Part shown: positions 1 through 5,029 of the stretch, in pieces
Layout of the letters: every line of letters starts with the position of its first letter
Position numbering within the stretch: the first letter of the stretch is position 1
Assembly (NCBI GenBank): GCA_937916075.1
Contig: CALGHW010000238.1
Location: 1 to 5,029, forward strand
Direction: 5' to 3'
Length of the DNA stretch: 5,029 bases
Source of the DNA: an uncultured Prevotella sp.
GTDB taxonomy: Bacteria; Bacteroidota; Bacteroidia; Bacteroidales; Bacteroidaceae
Notes under the pieces: model-generated
Database searches by the model: none
Seen by the model: only the letters and a program-made list of their open reading frames with translations
Told to the model about the DNA's origin: nothing
Position numbers and translations under genes: made by a program

Positions 1-1440
1 AGGCTCACCGGAGCTGATGGCCTTTCTGTCATCGGCGTTATCGGTACGAGCCGTGATGAAGACCATGCCTTTGTATATCTCTGCAACCATTTCACCCACC
101 GCCAATTGCCCGTGCCACAGGTCTTGGCCGTGAGTGACGACGAGCTGTGCTACCTGCAGAGCGACCTCGGATCCACCTCTCTCTTTGACGCACTGGCCGG
201 CGGACGTGAAGCCGGCGGACGGTATAACCTGGAAGAAAAGCAACTGCTGGTCAACACCATCCGCCAACTGCCCAACATCCAGATTCGCGGAGCGCGGGGA
301 CTGGACTTCAACCAATGCTACCCACAACCTGAGTTTGACACCAACAGTGTGCTCTTCGACCTGAATTATTTCAAGTATTGTTTTCTCAAGGCCACCGAGC
401 TGGACTTCCATGAGCTGAAGCTGGAAGCCAACTTCCACCTCTTTGCCAAAGACCTCACCTCGGAGCCGAGCGACAGCTTCCTGTATAGAGATTTCCAGGC
501 ACGCAACGTGATGCTCGACGCCAAGGGGAACCCCTATTTCATCGACTTTCAAGGCGGACGCAAAGGTCCCTACTATTATGACCTGGCTTCCTTCCTCTGG
601 CAAGCGTCAGCCCGCTACCCCAACAAACTGCGCCGCGAACTGGTCTACGAATACTACCATTCGCTCAGCCATTACACCGAAGTGCCGTCGGTACGCCATT
701 TCGTGGAACGCCTGAGCCTGTTTGTGCTGTTCCGCACACTCCAGGTGCTGGGAGCCTATGGCTTCCGCGGCTACTTTGAACACAAGAAGCACTTCATCGA
801 CTCCATTCCGCCAGCCATCCAAAACCTGCGCGAACTGCTCAAACTGAAGTGTTTCCCCTATCCCTATATGATGGACATGCTGCGCCGACTCACCGAACTG
901 CCACAGTTTGCCACCATCGAACAGCCTGCCATCAACCGGACAGACGGATACAAGACGACCGACAAGAACATCTATGAGGCACACCCCCAGGACGGGCCCG
1001 CCACCTTCTCCAAATATGACGGCCGCGGACCGCTTGTGGTACGCGTGTTCAGCTTCTCCTACCGCAAAGGCATCCCCGAAGACACATCGGGCAACGGAGG
1101 CGGCTACGTGTTCGACTGCCGCAGCACCCACAACCCCGGACGCTATGAGCCCTACAAGAAGCTGACCGGACTGGACAAACCGGTTATCCGATTTCTGGAA
1201 GACGACGGAGAGATACTCACCTTCCTTGACAGTGTATACAAGTTGGCCGACGCTCATGTGAAGAGATACCTGCAGCGGGGATTTACCGACCTGATGTTCT
1301 GCTTCGGCTGCACTGGCGGACAACACCGCAGCGTGTACAGCGCACAGCACCTGGCCGAACACCTCAACGCCAAATTCGGTATTGAGGTACACATCTGCCA
1401 CCGCGAACAGCATATCGAGCAAACCCTGAAAGCCCGGTAA
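1..1440 (+). CDS. AmgK-like anomeric amino-sugar kinase fused to a RapZ C-terminal domain (5' end cut by window)
   Basis: The reading frame is open from base 1, giving 479 visible codons. Conserved-looking kinase sequence (VIGVIGTSRDEDHAF) precedes the first candidate start, a TTG at 106, so the true start lies outside the window, probably a few tens of codons upstream. The N-terminal part is an aminoglycoside-phosphotransferase-fold kinase. The catalytic loop YRDFQARN is at 484-507, with Asp at 490-492 as the likely catalytic base and Asn as a metal ligand. The metal-binding IDFQ is at 541-552, followed by GPYYYDLASFLW. From memory, this RDF..RN / IDFQ...GP..YDLAS pattern resembles AmgK, which phosphorylates MurNAc (and GlcNAc) at C1 in peptidoglycan recycling. 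Roughly 600-1030 is a helical-looking continuation and linker. From about 1039 to 1410 runs a RapZ C-terminal domain: SFSYRKGIP, VFDCR, NPGRYEPYKKLTGLDKPV, and GCTGGQHRSV at 1306-1335. The RapZ N-terminal P-loop domain is absent. The MurU-like gene begins 31 bp downstream, supporting a shared pathway. Substrate is inferred; another sugar kinase role is possible. Confidence 0.88.
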   Translation, partial: RLTGADGLSVIGVIGTSRDEDHAFVYLCNHFTHRQLPVPQVLAVSDDELCYLQSDLGSTSLFDALAGGREAGGRYNLEEKQLLVNTIRQLPNIQIRGARGLDFNQCYPQPEFDTNSVLFDLNYFKYCFLKATELDFHELKLEANFHLFAKDLTSEPSDSFLYRDFQARNVMLDAKGNPYFIDFQGGRKGPYYYDLASFLWQASARYPNKLRRELVYEYYHSLSHYTEVPSVRHFVERLSLFVLFRTLQVLGAYGFRGYFEHKKHFIDSIPPAIQNLRELLKLKCFPYPYMMDMLRRLTELPQFATIEQPAINRTDGYKTTDKNIYEAHPQDGPATFSKYDGRGPLVVRVFSFSYRKGIPEDTSGNGGGYVFDCRSTHNPGRYEPYKKLTGLDKPVIRFLEDDGEILTFLDSVYKLADAHVKRYLQRGFTDLMFCFGCTGGQHRSVYSAQHLAEHLNAKFGIEVHICHREQHIEQTLKAR

Positions 1441-1471
1441 AACCCATCACCGACACTTAAAAGCAACAGCC

Positions 1472-2248
1472 ATGCAAGCTATGATATTTGCCGCCGGACT
1501 CGGCACCCGACTCAAGCCCTTGACCGACACCAAACCCAAGGCACTGGTAGAGGTCAACGGACAGACATTGCTCCAACGCACCGTCAACCGCCTCAAAGAG
1601 GCCGGCACAGACCGTATCGTGGTCAACGTACACCACTTTGCCGACCAAATCATTGACTACCTCAAAGCCAACGACAACTTCGGGGTGGACATCCGCATCT
1701 CCGACGAGCGCGACCAACTGCTTGACACGGGAGGCGGACTGCTTAAAGCACGTCACCTGTTCAACCCCGACGAGCCTGTGCTCATCCACAACGTGGACAT
1801 ATTGAGCAACATTCGGCTTCGTGATTTCTACAAATTAAGTACTGACGGCAACGTCGCCACGCTCCTTGTCAGCCAAAGAAAAACCCAACGTTACCTGGTC
1901 TTCGACTCCAGCCAGCGGCTTTTGGGATGGACAAACATCAGCACAGGTGAAGTGAGAAGCCCTCACCATGACCTTGACACCAAGGATCCCAAACACCAAC
2001 TATACGCTTTTTCCGGTATCCACATGGTGACACCAGGCATCTTCCCGCTGCTGGAAGACTATGCCAAGACGGTAGCCCGAAGCCCGAAATTTGGCATCAC
2101 CGACTTCTATATCCACACATGCGGTACCGCATCCATCAGAGGCCATCTCAAGACAGACCTCCAACTGCTCGATGTGGGCAAGCTTGACAGTCTTGACCAG
2201 GCTGCCGAGTTTGTGCGCCTGCACCCTTCACAAACGGAAAGGCCATAG
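1472..2248 (+). CDS. MurU-like sugar-1-phosphate nucleotidyltransferase
   Basis: This complete 258-residue protein belongs to the NTP_transferase (sugar-1-phosphate nucleotidyltransferase) family. The N-terminal nucleotide-binding signature MIFAAGLGTRLKPLTDTKPK occupies residues 4-23. Other visible motifs are DTGGGL (85-90), which fits base/sugar recognition in MurU, and HNVDI (106-110), whose Asp109 corresponds to the metal-binding Asp of the usual NGDV motif; the Gly is replaced by Val here. FGITDFY (207-213) lies near the C-terminus. There is no left-handed beta-helix or acetyltransferase extension, so it is not GlmU-like, and its size is close to that of short MurU-type enzymes. The expected reaction is transfer of UMP from UTP to MurNAc-1-phosphate, giving UDP-MurNAc for MurC. 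That specificity is inferred mainly from the adjacent AmgK-like kinase; a GDP-heptose-type or other nucleotidyltransferase is the alternative. The ATG at 1472 gives the usual few residues before the signature; an in-frame ATG at 1481 is also possible. No Shine-Dalgarno is visible. The 31-bp spacing implies cotranscription with the kinase. Confidence 0.87.
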   Translation: MQAMIFAAGLGTRLKPLTDTKPKALVEVNGQTLLQRTVNRLKEAGTDRIVVNVHHFADQIIDYLKANDNFGVDIRISDERDQLLDTGGGLLKARHLFNPDEPVLIHNVDILSNIRLRDFYKLSTDGNVATLLVSQRKTQRYLVFDSSQRLLGWTNISTGEVRSPHHDLDTKDPKHQLYAFSGIHMVTPGIFPLLEDYAKTVARSPKFGITDFYIHTCGTASIRGHLKTDLQLLDVGKLDSLDQAAEFVRLHPSQTERP

Positions 2249-2276
2249 CGCACAGGCGGATTATTCACATTCTATA

Positions 2277-2323
2277 TAAGAATAAGAAAAACCAAAGATA
2301 AACAAACAAAAAAGACAAAAGAA
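2277..2323 (+). promoter_or_regulatory. A-rich, G-poor leader directly upstream of guaA
   Basis: The 47 bases before the guaA ATG are overwhelmingly A with few G or C and contain no Shine-Dalgarno sequence. In Bacteroidota, translation initiation does not depend on Shine-Dalgarno pairing, and A-rich, unstructured leaders favour efficient initiation, so this probably acts as a translation-enhancing 5' UTR. The whole murU-guaA gap is only 75 bp. I found no good TAnnTTTG promoter element in it. guaA may therefore be read through from the upstream pair or use a divergent promoter, for example around TATATAAG at 2273-2280, which is a weak match. Confidence 0.5.
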
Positions 2324-3934
2324 ATGAAACAGAAGATTATCATTCTCGATTTCGGTTCGCAGACCACGCAGCTCATCGGCCGCCGTGTCCGCGAGCTCGA
2401 CACCTTCTGCGAGATTCTTCCGTACAACAAGTTCCCCAAGGACGACCCCTCCGTCATCGGTGTCATCCTGAGCGGTTCGCCCTACTCGGTACACGACCCC
2501 GAGGCCTTCAAGGTAGACTTGGACCAGTTTGTGGGCCGCATCCCCGTATTGGGCATCTGCTACGGCGCCCAGTTCATCTCTTACGCCAACGGCGGCAAAG
2601 TAGAGGCTGCCGACTCCCGTGAGTATGGACGCGCCAACCTGGAGCACTTCGACAAGGAGAATCCCCTGTTCAAGGGTTTCGTGGACAACTCGCAGGTATG
2701 GATGAGCCATGGCGACACCATCACCGCCATCCCCGAGGGCTACAAGTGTATCGCCTCTACCGCCAACGTGAAGTTTGCCGCATACGCCTCTACCCAAGAA
2801 CCGGTATGGGCCGTGCAGTTCCATCCCGAGGTGTTCCACTCTCTCCAAGGCACACAGTTGCTGAAGAACTTTGTGGTGGACATCTGCGGAAGCCAGCAAG
2901 ACTGGAGCGCCGACTCCTTCGTAGAGACCACCGTGGCCGAACTGAAAGCACAGTTGGGCGACGACAAGGTGATACTCGGACTCTCGGGCGGCGTTGACTC
3001 CAGCGTGGCTGCCGTACTGCTCAACAAGGCCATCGGCAAGAATCTTACCTGTATCTTCGTTGACCACGGCATGCTCCGCAAAAACGAGTTCCGCGACGTG
3101 ATGAAGGACTATGAGTGTCTGGGTCTCAACGTGATTGGTGTGGACGCCAGCGAGAAGTTCTTTTCTGACCTGGCCGGCGTCACCGACCCCGAGCAGAAGC
3201 GCAAAATCATCGGCCGCGACTTTGTAGAGGTATTCAACGCTGAAGCCAAGAAGCAGACGGGCGCCAAATGGCTGGCCCAAGGCACTATCTATCCTGACCG
3301 TATCGAGAGCCTCAACATCACCGGCAAGGTTATCAAGAGCCACCACAACGTGGGCGGCCTGCCCAAGGAGATGAATCTCCAGCTGTGCGAACCGCTCAAA
3401 TGGCTGTTTAAGGATGAGGTTCGCCGCGTGGGACGCTCACTCGGCATGCCCGAACATCTTATCACGCGCCATCCCTTCCCCGGTCCGGGTCTGGCCGTGC
3501 GCATCCTGGGCGATATTACACCCGAAAAGGTACGCATCCTGCAGGACGCCGACGACATCTATATCCGCGGTCTTCGCGAGTATAAAGTGAAACTGAGCGG
3601 CGAGGAAGCCCGCCGCGTGCTGGCCGCAGGAGTACCGGCCAACATGGAGAACGGCGAGATCGAGGTTTCGCTCTACGACCAGATATGGCAGGCCGGAACA
3701 GTTCTCCTGTCTACCGTACGCTCAGTTGGTGTGATGGGCGACGAGCGCACCTATGAGCACCCTGTGGCCCTGCGTGCCGTGACCAGCACAGACGCCATGA
3801 CAGCCGACTGGGCTCACCTGCCTTACGACTTCATGGCCAAGGTGTCTAACGACATCATCAACAAGGTGAAGGGTGTCAACCGCGTATGCTATGACATCTC
3901 CTCAAAGCCACCAGCAACGATTGAGTGGGAATAA
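2324..3934 (+). CDS. guaA: GMP synthase, glutamine-hydrolysing
   Basis: GuaA makes GMP from XMP, ATP and glutamine in cytosolic purine biosynthesis. The 536-residue protein is complete. Residues 1 to about 190 form a class I glutamine amidotransferase with nucleophile Cys79 in GICYGAQ and His167/Glu169 in VQFHPEVFHS. About 200-390 form the ATP pyrophosphatase domain with the PP-loop SGGVDSS (221-227), the KSHHNVGGLP motif (338-347) and HPFPGPGLAVR (383-393). The C-terminal dimerization domain ends in the hallmark KPPATIEWE. Compared from memory with E. coli GuaA (525 residues), about 28 extra residues lie between DDIYI (410-414) and LYDQIW (450-455), which explains much of the length difference. 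The ATG at 2324 puts the typical IIILDFGSQ strand at residues 5-13, so this start is secure. The gene sits 75 bp after the MurU-like gene with an A-rich leader, and a strong hairpin follows 30 bp after the stop. Nothing suggests damage or transfer. Confidence 0.98.
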   Translation: MKQKIIILDFGSQTTQLIGRRVRELDTFCEILPYNKFPKDDPSVIGVILSGSPYSVHDPEAFKVDLDQFVGRIPVLGICYGAQFISYANGGKVEAADSREYGRANLEHFDKENPLFKGFVDNSQVWMSHGDTITAIPEGYKCIASTANVKFAAYASTQEPVWAVQFHPEVFHSLQGTQLLKNFVVDICGSQQDWSADSFVETTVAELKAQLGDDKVILGLSGGVDSSVAAVLLNKAIGKNLTCIFVDHGMLRKNEFRDVMKDYECLGLNVIGVDASEKFFSDLAGVTDPEQKRKIIGRDFVEVFNAEAKKQTGAKWLAQGTIYPDRIESLNITGKVIKSHHNVGGLPKEMNLQLCEPLKWLFKDEVRRVGRSLGMPEHLITRHPFPGPGLAVRILGDITPEKVRILQDADDIYIRGLREYKVKLSGEEARRVLAAGVPANMENGEIEVSLYDQIWQAGTVLLSTVRSVGVMGDERTYEHPVALRAVTSTDAMTADWAHLPYDFMAKVSNDIINKVKGVNRVCYDISSKPPATIEWE

Positions 3935-3963
3935 ACATTCCCTGACTATATATGTCACCCGCG

Positions 3964-4018
3964 AAAAAATCGGGATGTGCCGAAAGACGTTGTCTTGGCA
4001 TATCCCGATTTTTTTTTT
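3964..4018. terminator. Bidirectional Rho-independent terminator between guaA and trmO
   Basis: The arm at 3964-3981 (AAAAAATCGGGATGTGCC) pairs with 3997-4014 (GGCATATCCCGATTTTTT) over 18 positions with a single G-T pair. The loop can extend the stem further, since AAGAC at 3984-3988 pairs with GTCTT at 3992-3996 around a GTT loop. On the + strand a run of ten T follows the GC-rich part (4009-4018), so guaA transcripts would end here. On the - strand the six A at 3964-3969 become a U-run, so transcripts from the convergent trmO gene, whose stop is at 4041-4043, would end at the same structure. Confidence 0.93.
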
Positions 4019-4040
4019 CGTGGGTGTGACGTCCATCGCT

Positions 4041-4718
4041 TTACAGCCTCACCATATCCTGCACTACCAACACTCCGTCAGCCACCTTGAAACGCACGTC
4101 CCATCCGTCGAAGGGCATACCATACAGACGGGCAGGGTCATCGTGATACTGCGGACGGGGATCTTGCTCCAATATTTTGACCAAGGCCGACAGCTCCACG
4201 GCCGACAACCGTCCGGCCAATTCGTCCGGCACAACCACCTTCAGCGTGTGCCATGCGTCGGTGTCCACAAATCCTCCCCGCACATCGGGATGACTGTCCA
4301 CAAAAGGGACATAGGGCTTGATGTCGTAGACAGGAGTGCCGTCCATCAGGTCGGCCCCTGCCACGATGATTTCCGGTCCGTCAGGACTCTCTGTCCGAAT
4401 GTCAACCACACGCACAGAGGAGAGCCCCAAATTATTAGGACGGAACGGTGAGCGGGTGGCAAAAACCCCTAAATGACGGTTGCCCCCGAGTCTGGGCGGA
4501 CGCACCGTGGTATGCTTCGGGGCCGACACATTGGCCGAGAAGCCCCATATCAGCCACAAATAGTCAAATCCGTCGAGCCCGCGGATTGACTCGGCATCAC
4601 GATAAGCGGGCGTAAAAAAAATGCTGCCACGCAGCTCGTCAACAATACAGCTCTGACGGGGAATACCAAATTTAGAGGTAAACGGAGAGCGGAAATAGGC
4701 TATCGGTTCTATATTCAT
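4041..4718 (-). CDS. trmO: tRNA (adenine(37)-N6)-methyltransferase TrmO (TsaA/YaeB family)
   Basis: TrmO is a cytosolic SAM-dependent enzyme with a beta-barrel fold that N6-methylates the t6A at position 37 of certain threonine tRNAs, giving m6t6A and tuning decoding. The 225-residue protein is complete and close in length to E. coli TrmO (about 235). The N-terminus IAYFRSPFTSKFGIPRQ (6-22) is the family's typical opening, so the ATG at 4718 is secure. The core signatures are GVFATRSPFRPNNLGLS (84-100), which belongs to the SAM-binding region, and DLMDGTPVYDIKPYVPFVDS (123-142). The C-terminal block LEQDPRPQYHDDPARLYGM (183-201) matches the substrate-proximal tail seen in enterobacterial YaeB. 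The gene stands alone, convergent with guaA and sharing its terminator, and divergent from a truncated gene at 5010. Enzyme assignment is firm from motifs; exact tRNA targets in this organism are inferred. Confidence 0.95.
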   Translation of the reverse strand: MNIEPIAYFRSPFTSKFGIPRQSCIVDELRGSIFFTPAYRDAESIRGLDGFDYLWLIWGFSANVSAPKHTTVRPPRLGGNRHLGVFATRSPFRPNNLGLSSVRVVDIRTESPDGPEIIVAGADLMDGTPVYDIKPYVPFVDSHPDVRGGFVDTDAWHTLKVVVPDELAGRLSAVELSALVKILEQDPRPQYHDDPARLYGMPFDGWDVRFKVADGVLVVQDMVRL

Positions 4719-4757
4719 AATATGTATATACAGCTTTATATCATTGATAACAGGCCA

Positions 4758-4789
4758 CGAAGTTAGTCATTCTTTTCCATACCTCCAAA
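4758..4789 (-). promoter_or_regulatory. Possible trmO promoter, Bacteroidota type
   Basis: Read on the - strand, TTTG at 4789-4786 is followed after 20 nt by TAACTTCG at 4765-4758. This is one mismatch from the Bacteroides -7 consensus TAnnTTTG with its -33 TTTG element. Transcription would begin around 4751, leaving a leader of about 30 nt before the trmO ATG. The match is imperfect and short motifs recur by chance in AT-rich DNA. Confidence 0.35.
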
Positions 4790-4804
4790 AACTCTCCTTA
4801 TTTA

Positions 4805-4872
4805 GAAAAATAACTTGGTACAAAATCAACAAGTTTTTTCAACCTGTACGGTACAGGCCGAGTTATTTTTTC
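4805..4872. repeat. Nested and competing inverted repeats around a 15-bp palindrome
   Basis: The arm at 4805-4818 (GAAAAATAACTTGG) is inversely repeated at 4858-4872 (CCGAGTTATTTTTTC) with one wobble and one extra T. The same left arm also matches, inverted, a nearer partial copy at 4830-4840 (CAAGTTTTTTC): six bases pair directly, then four more after a bulge. Between the outer arms sits a perfect 7-bp palindrome with a one-base centre, CCTGTACGGTACAGG, at 4843-4857. The function is unknown. It could be a regulator binding site, a small structured RNA, or a terminator-like element. It lies upstream of both predicted promoters, so it is not obviously in either leader. Confidence 0.7.
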
Positions 4873-4952
4873 ACCTAACAATATAGTTCCACTTAGGCTA
4901 TTGCTCATCAGAAATGTTTGGCTACTTGATTCATATTTAGATTTTCACGGTC

Positions 4953-4983
4953 TTGGCCGTCTCGAAAAATTTGTGTAAGTTTG
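4953..4983 (+). promoter_or_regulatory. Bacteroidota-type promoter for the gene starting at 5010
   Basis: TTGG at 4953-4956 is followed after 19 nt by TAAGTTTG at 4976-4983. The second box matches the Bacteroides -7 consensus TAnnTTTG at every fixed position, and the first matches the core TTG of the -33 element. Transcription would start around 4990, about 20 nt before the ATG at 5010. Box quality, spacing and position agree with each other. Confidence 0.75.
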
Positions 4984-5009
4984 CATCGTAAATGTAAACA
5001 CTCACGGTT

Positions 5010-5029
5010 ATGGCACTGAAACTTTATCC
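5010..5029 (+). CDS. Start of an unidentified protein gene, cut by the right edge
   Basis: An ATG at 5010 lies about 27 nt after a good promoter box and opens a frame reading MALKLY followed by CC, which must be Pro. Only seven residues are visible, so no family can be assigned. The opening is vaguely reminiscent of Sua5/YciO/TsaC-type proteins, whose N-termini often begin with a similar K-L-Y-P string. That would fit the neighbouring trmO, since both act on t6A37, but seven residues cannot support it. Confidence 0.55.

Larger units (their letters stand above)
4719..5009. other. AT-rich divergent intergenic region between trmO and the next + strand gene
   Basis: These 291 bases hold no convincing open reading frame on either strand. 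They contain, from left to right, the short trmO leader, a possible - strand promoter (4758-4789), a cluster of inverted repeats (4805-4872), a stretch at about 4873-4950 in which I see only a weak 5-bp hairpin (CCTAA 4874-4878 with TTAGG 4893-4897), and a good + strand promoter (4953-4983). Confidence 0.8.

Noticed and set aside
607..1422. Long antisense open frame of 271 codons within the kinase gene
   Set aside because: It is opposite a gene with clear protein motifs, has no recognisable domain, and is typical of open antisense frames in GC-rich codon usage.
106..1440. Kinase gene starting at the TTG at 106
   Set aside because: The same frame is open to base 1 and encodes kinase-like sequence upstream of 106, so the TTG is internal and the gene is truncated by the window edge.
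2261..3346. Antisense open frame of 361 codons overlapping guaA
   Set aside because: It is the complement of a highly conserved gene, its translation is low-complexity V/L/G/A-rich with no family motif, and it runs through the guaA leader.
3873..4451. + strand open frame of 192 codons spanning the guaA end, terminator and trmO
   Set aside because: It crosses a strong terminator hairpin and lies mostly antisense to trmO, whose motifs are unmistakable.
4805..4872. Terminal inverted repeats of a miniature mobile element
   Set aside because: No flanking target-site duplication is visible and the unit is only 68 bp. With one copy in the window there is nothing to support mobility, so it is reported only as an unexplained repeat structure.
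4879..4892. Loop of a 5-bp stem (CCTAA / TTAGG) as a terminator or regulatory hairpin
   Set aside because: The stem is too short and AT-rich and no T-run follows it, so it is consistent with chance.

Overview
The window looks like a chromosomal segment from a member of the Bacteroidota, most likely Bacteroidales. Three things suggest this. Protein starts have no Shine-Dalgarno sequence and instead A-rich leaders. A near-perfect Bacteroides-type promoter (TTGG, 19 nt, TAAGTTTG) lies at 4953-4983. The first gene joins an AmgK-like sugar kinase to a RapZ C-terminal domain, an architecture I associate with this phylum from memory. Coding regions are moderately GC-rich and the one long intergenic region is AT-rich. 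I see no insertion sequence, CRISPR array, phage gene, tRNA or rRNA.

Bases 1-2248 hold a two-gene, apparently cotranscribed unit on the + strand. The first gene is cut by the left edge and encodes an aminoglycoside-phosphotransferase-fold kinase with AmgK-like active-site motifs, fused to a RapZ-type C-terminal domain. It is followed after 31 bp by a nucleotidyltransferase of the MurU / sugar-1-phosphate type. An anomeric kinase followed by a nucleotidyltransferase is the arrangement of the AmgK-MurU peptidoglycan-recycling route (MurNAc to MurNAc-1-P to UDP-MurNAc). The fused RapZ domain, the amino-sugar-phosphate sensor in enteric RapZ, suggests that the kinase may be controlled by an amino sugar metabolite.

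Bases 2249-3934 hold an A-rich leader and guaA, a complete GMP synthase with all catalytic motifs and an apparent extra segment of about 28 residues near the C-terminal dimerization region. A strong hairpin at 3964-4018 with A- and T-runs on its two sides separates guaA from the convergent gene and should terminate both.

Bases 4041-4718 on the - strand encode TrmO (TsaA/YaeB family), the SAM-dependent methyltransferase that makes m6t6A37 in tRNA. Upstream lies a 291-bp AT-rich divergent intergenic region (4719-5009). It holds a plausible trmO promoter, an unexplained cluster of inverted repeats at 4805-4872 that can fold in two exclusive ways around a 15-bp palindrome, and a convincing promoter for a + strand gene. 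Only the first seven codons of that gene (from 5010) are inside the window.

The most interesting items are the kinase-RapZ fusion beside the MurU-like gene and the unexplained structured DNA at 4805-4872. The remaining genes are ordinary housekeeping functions.
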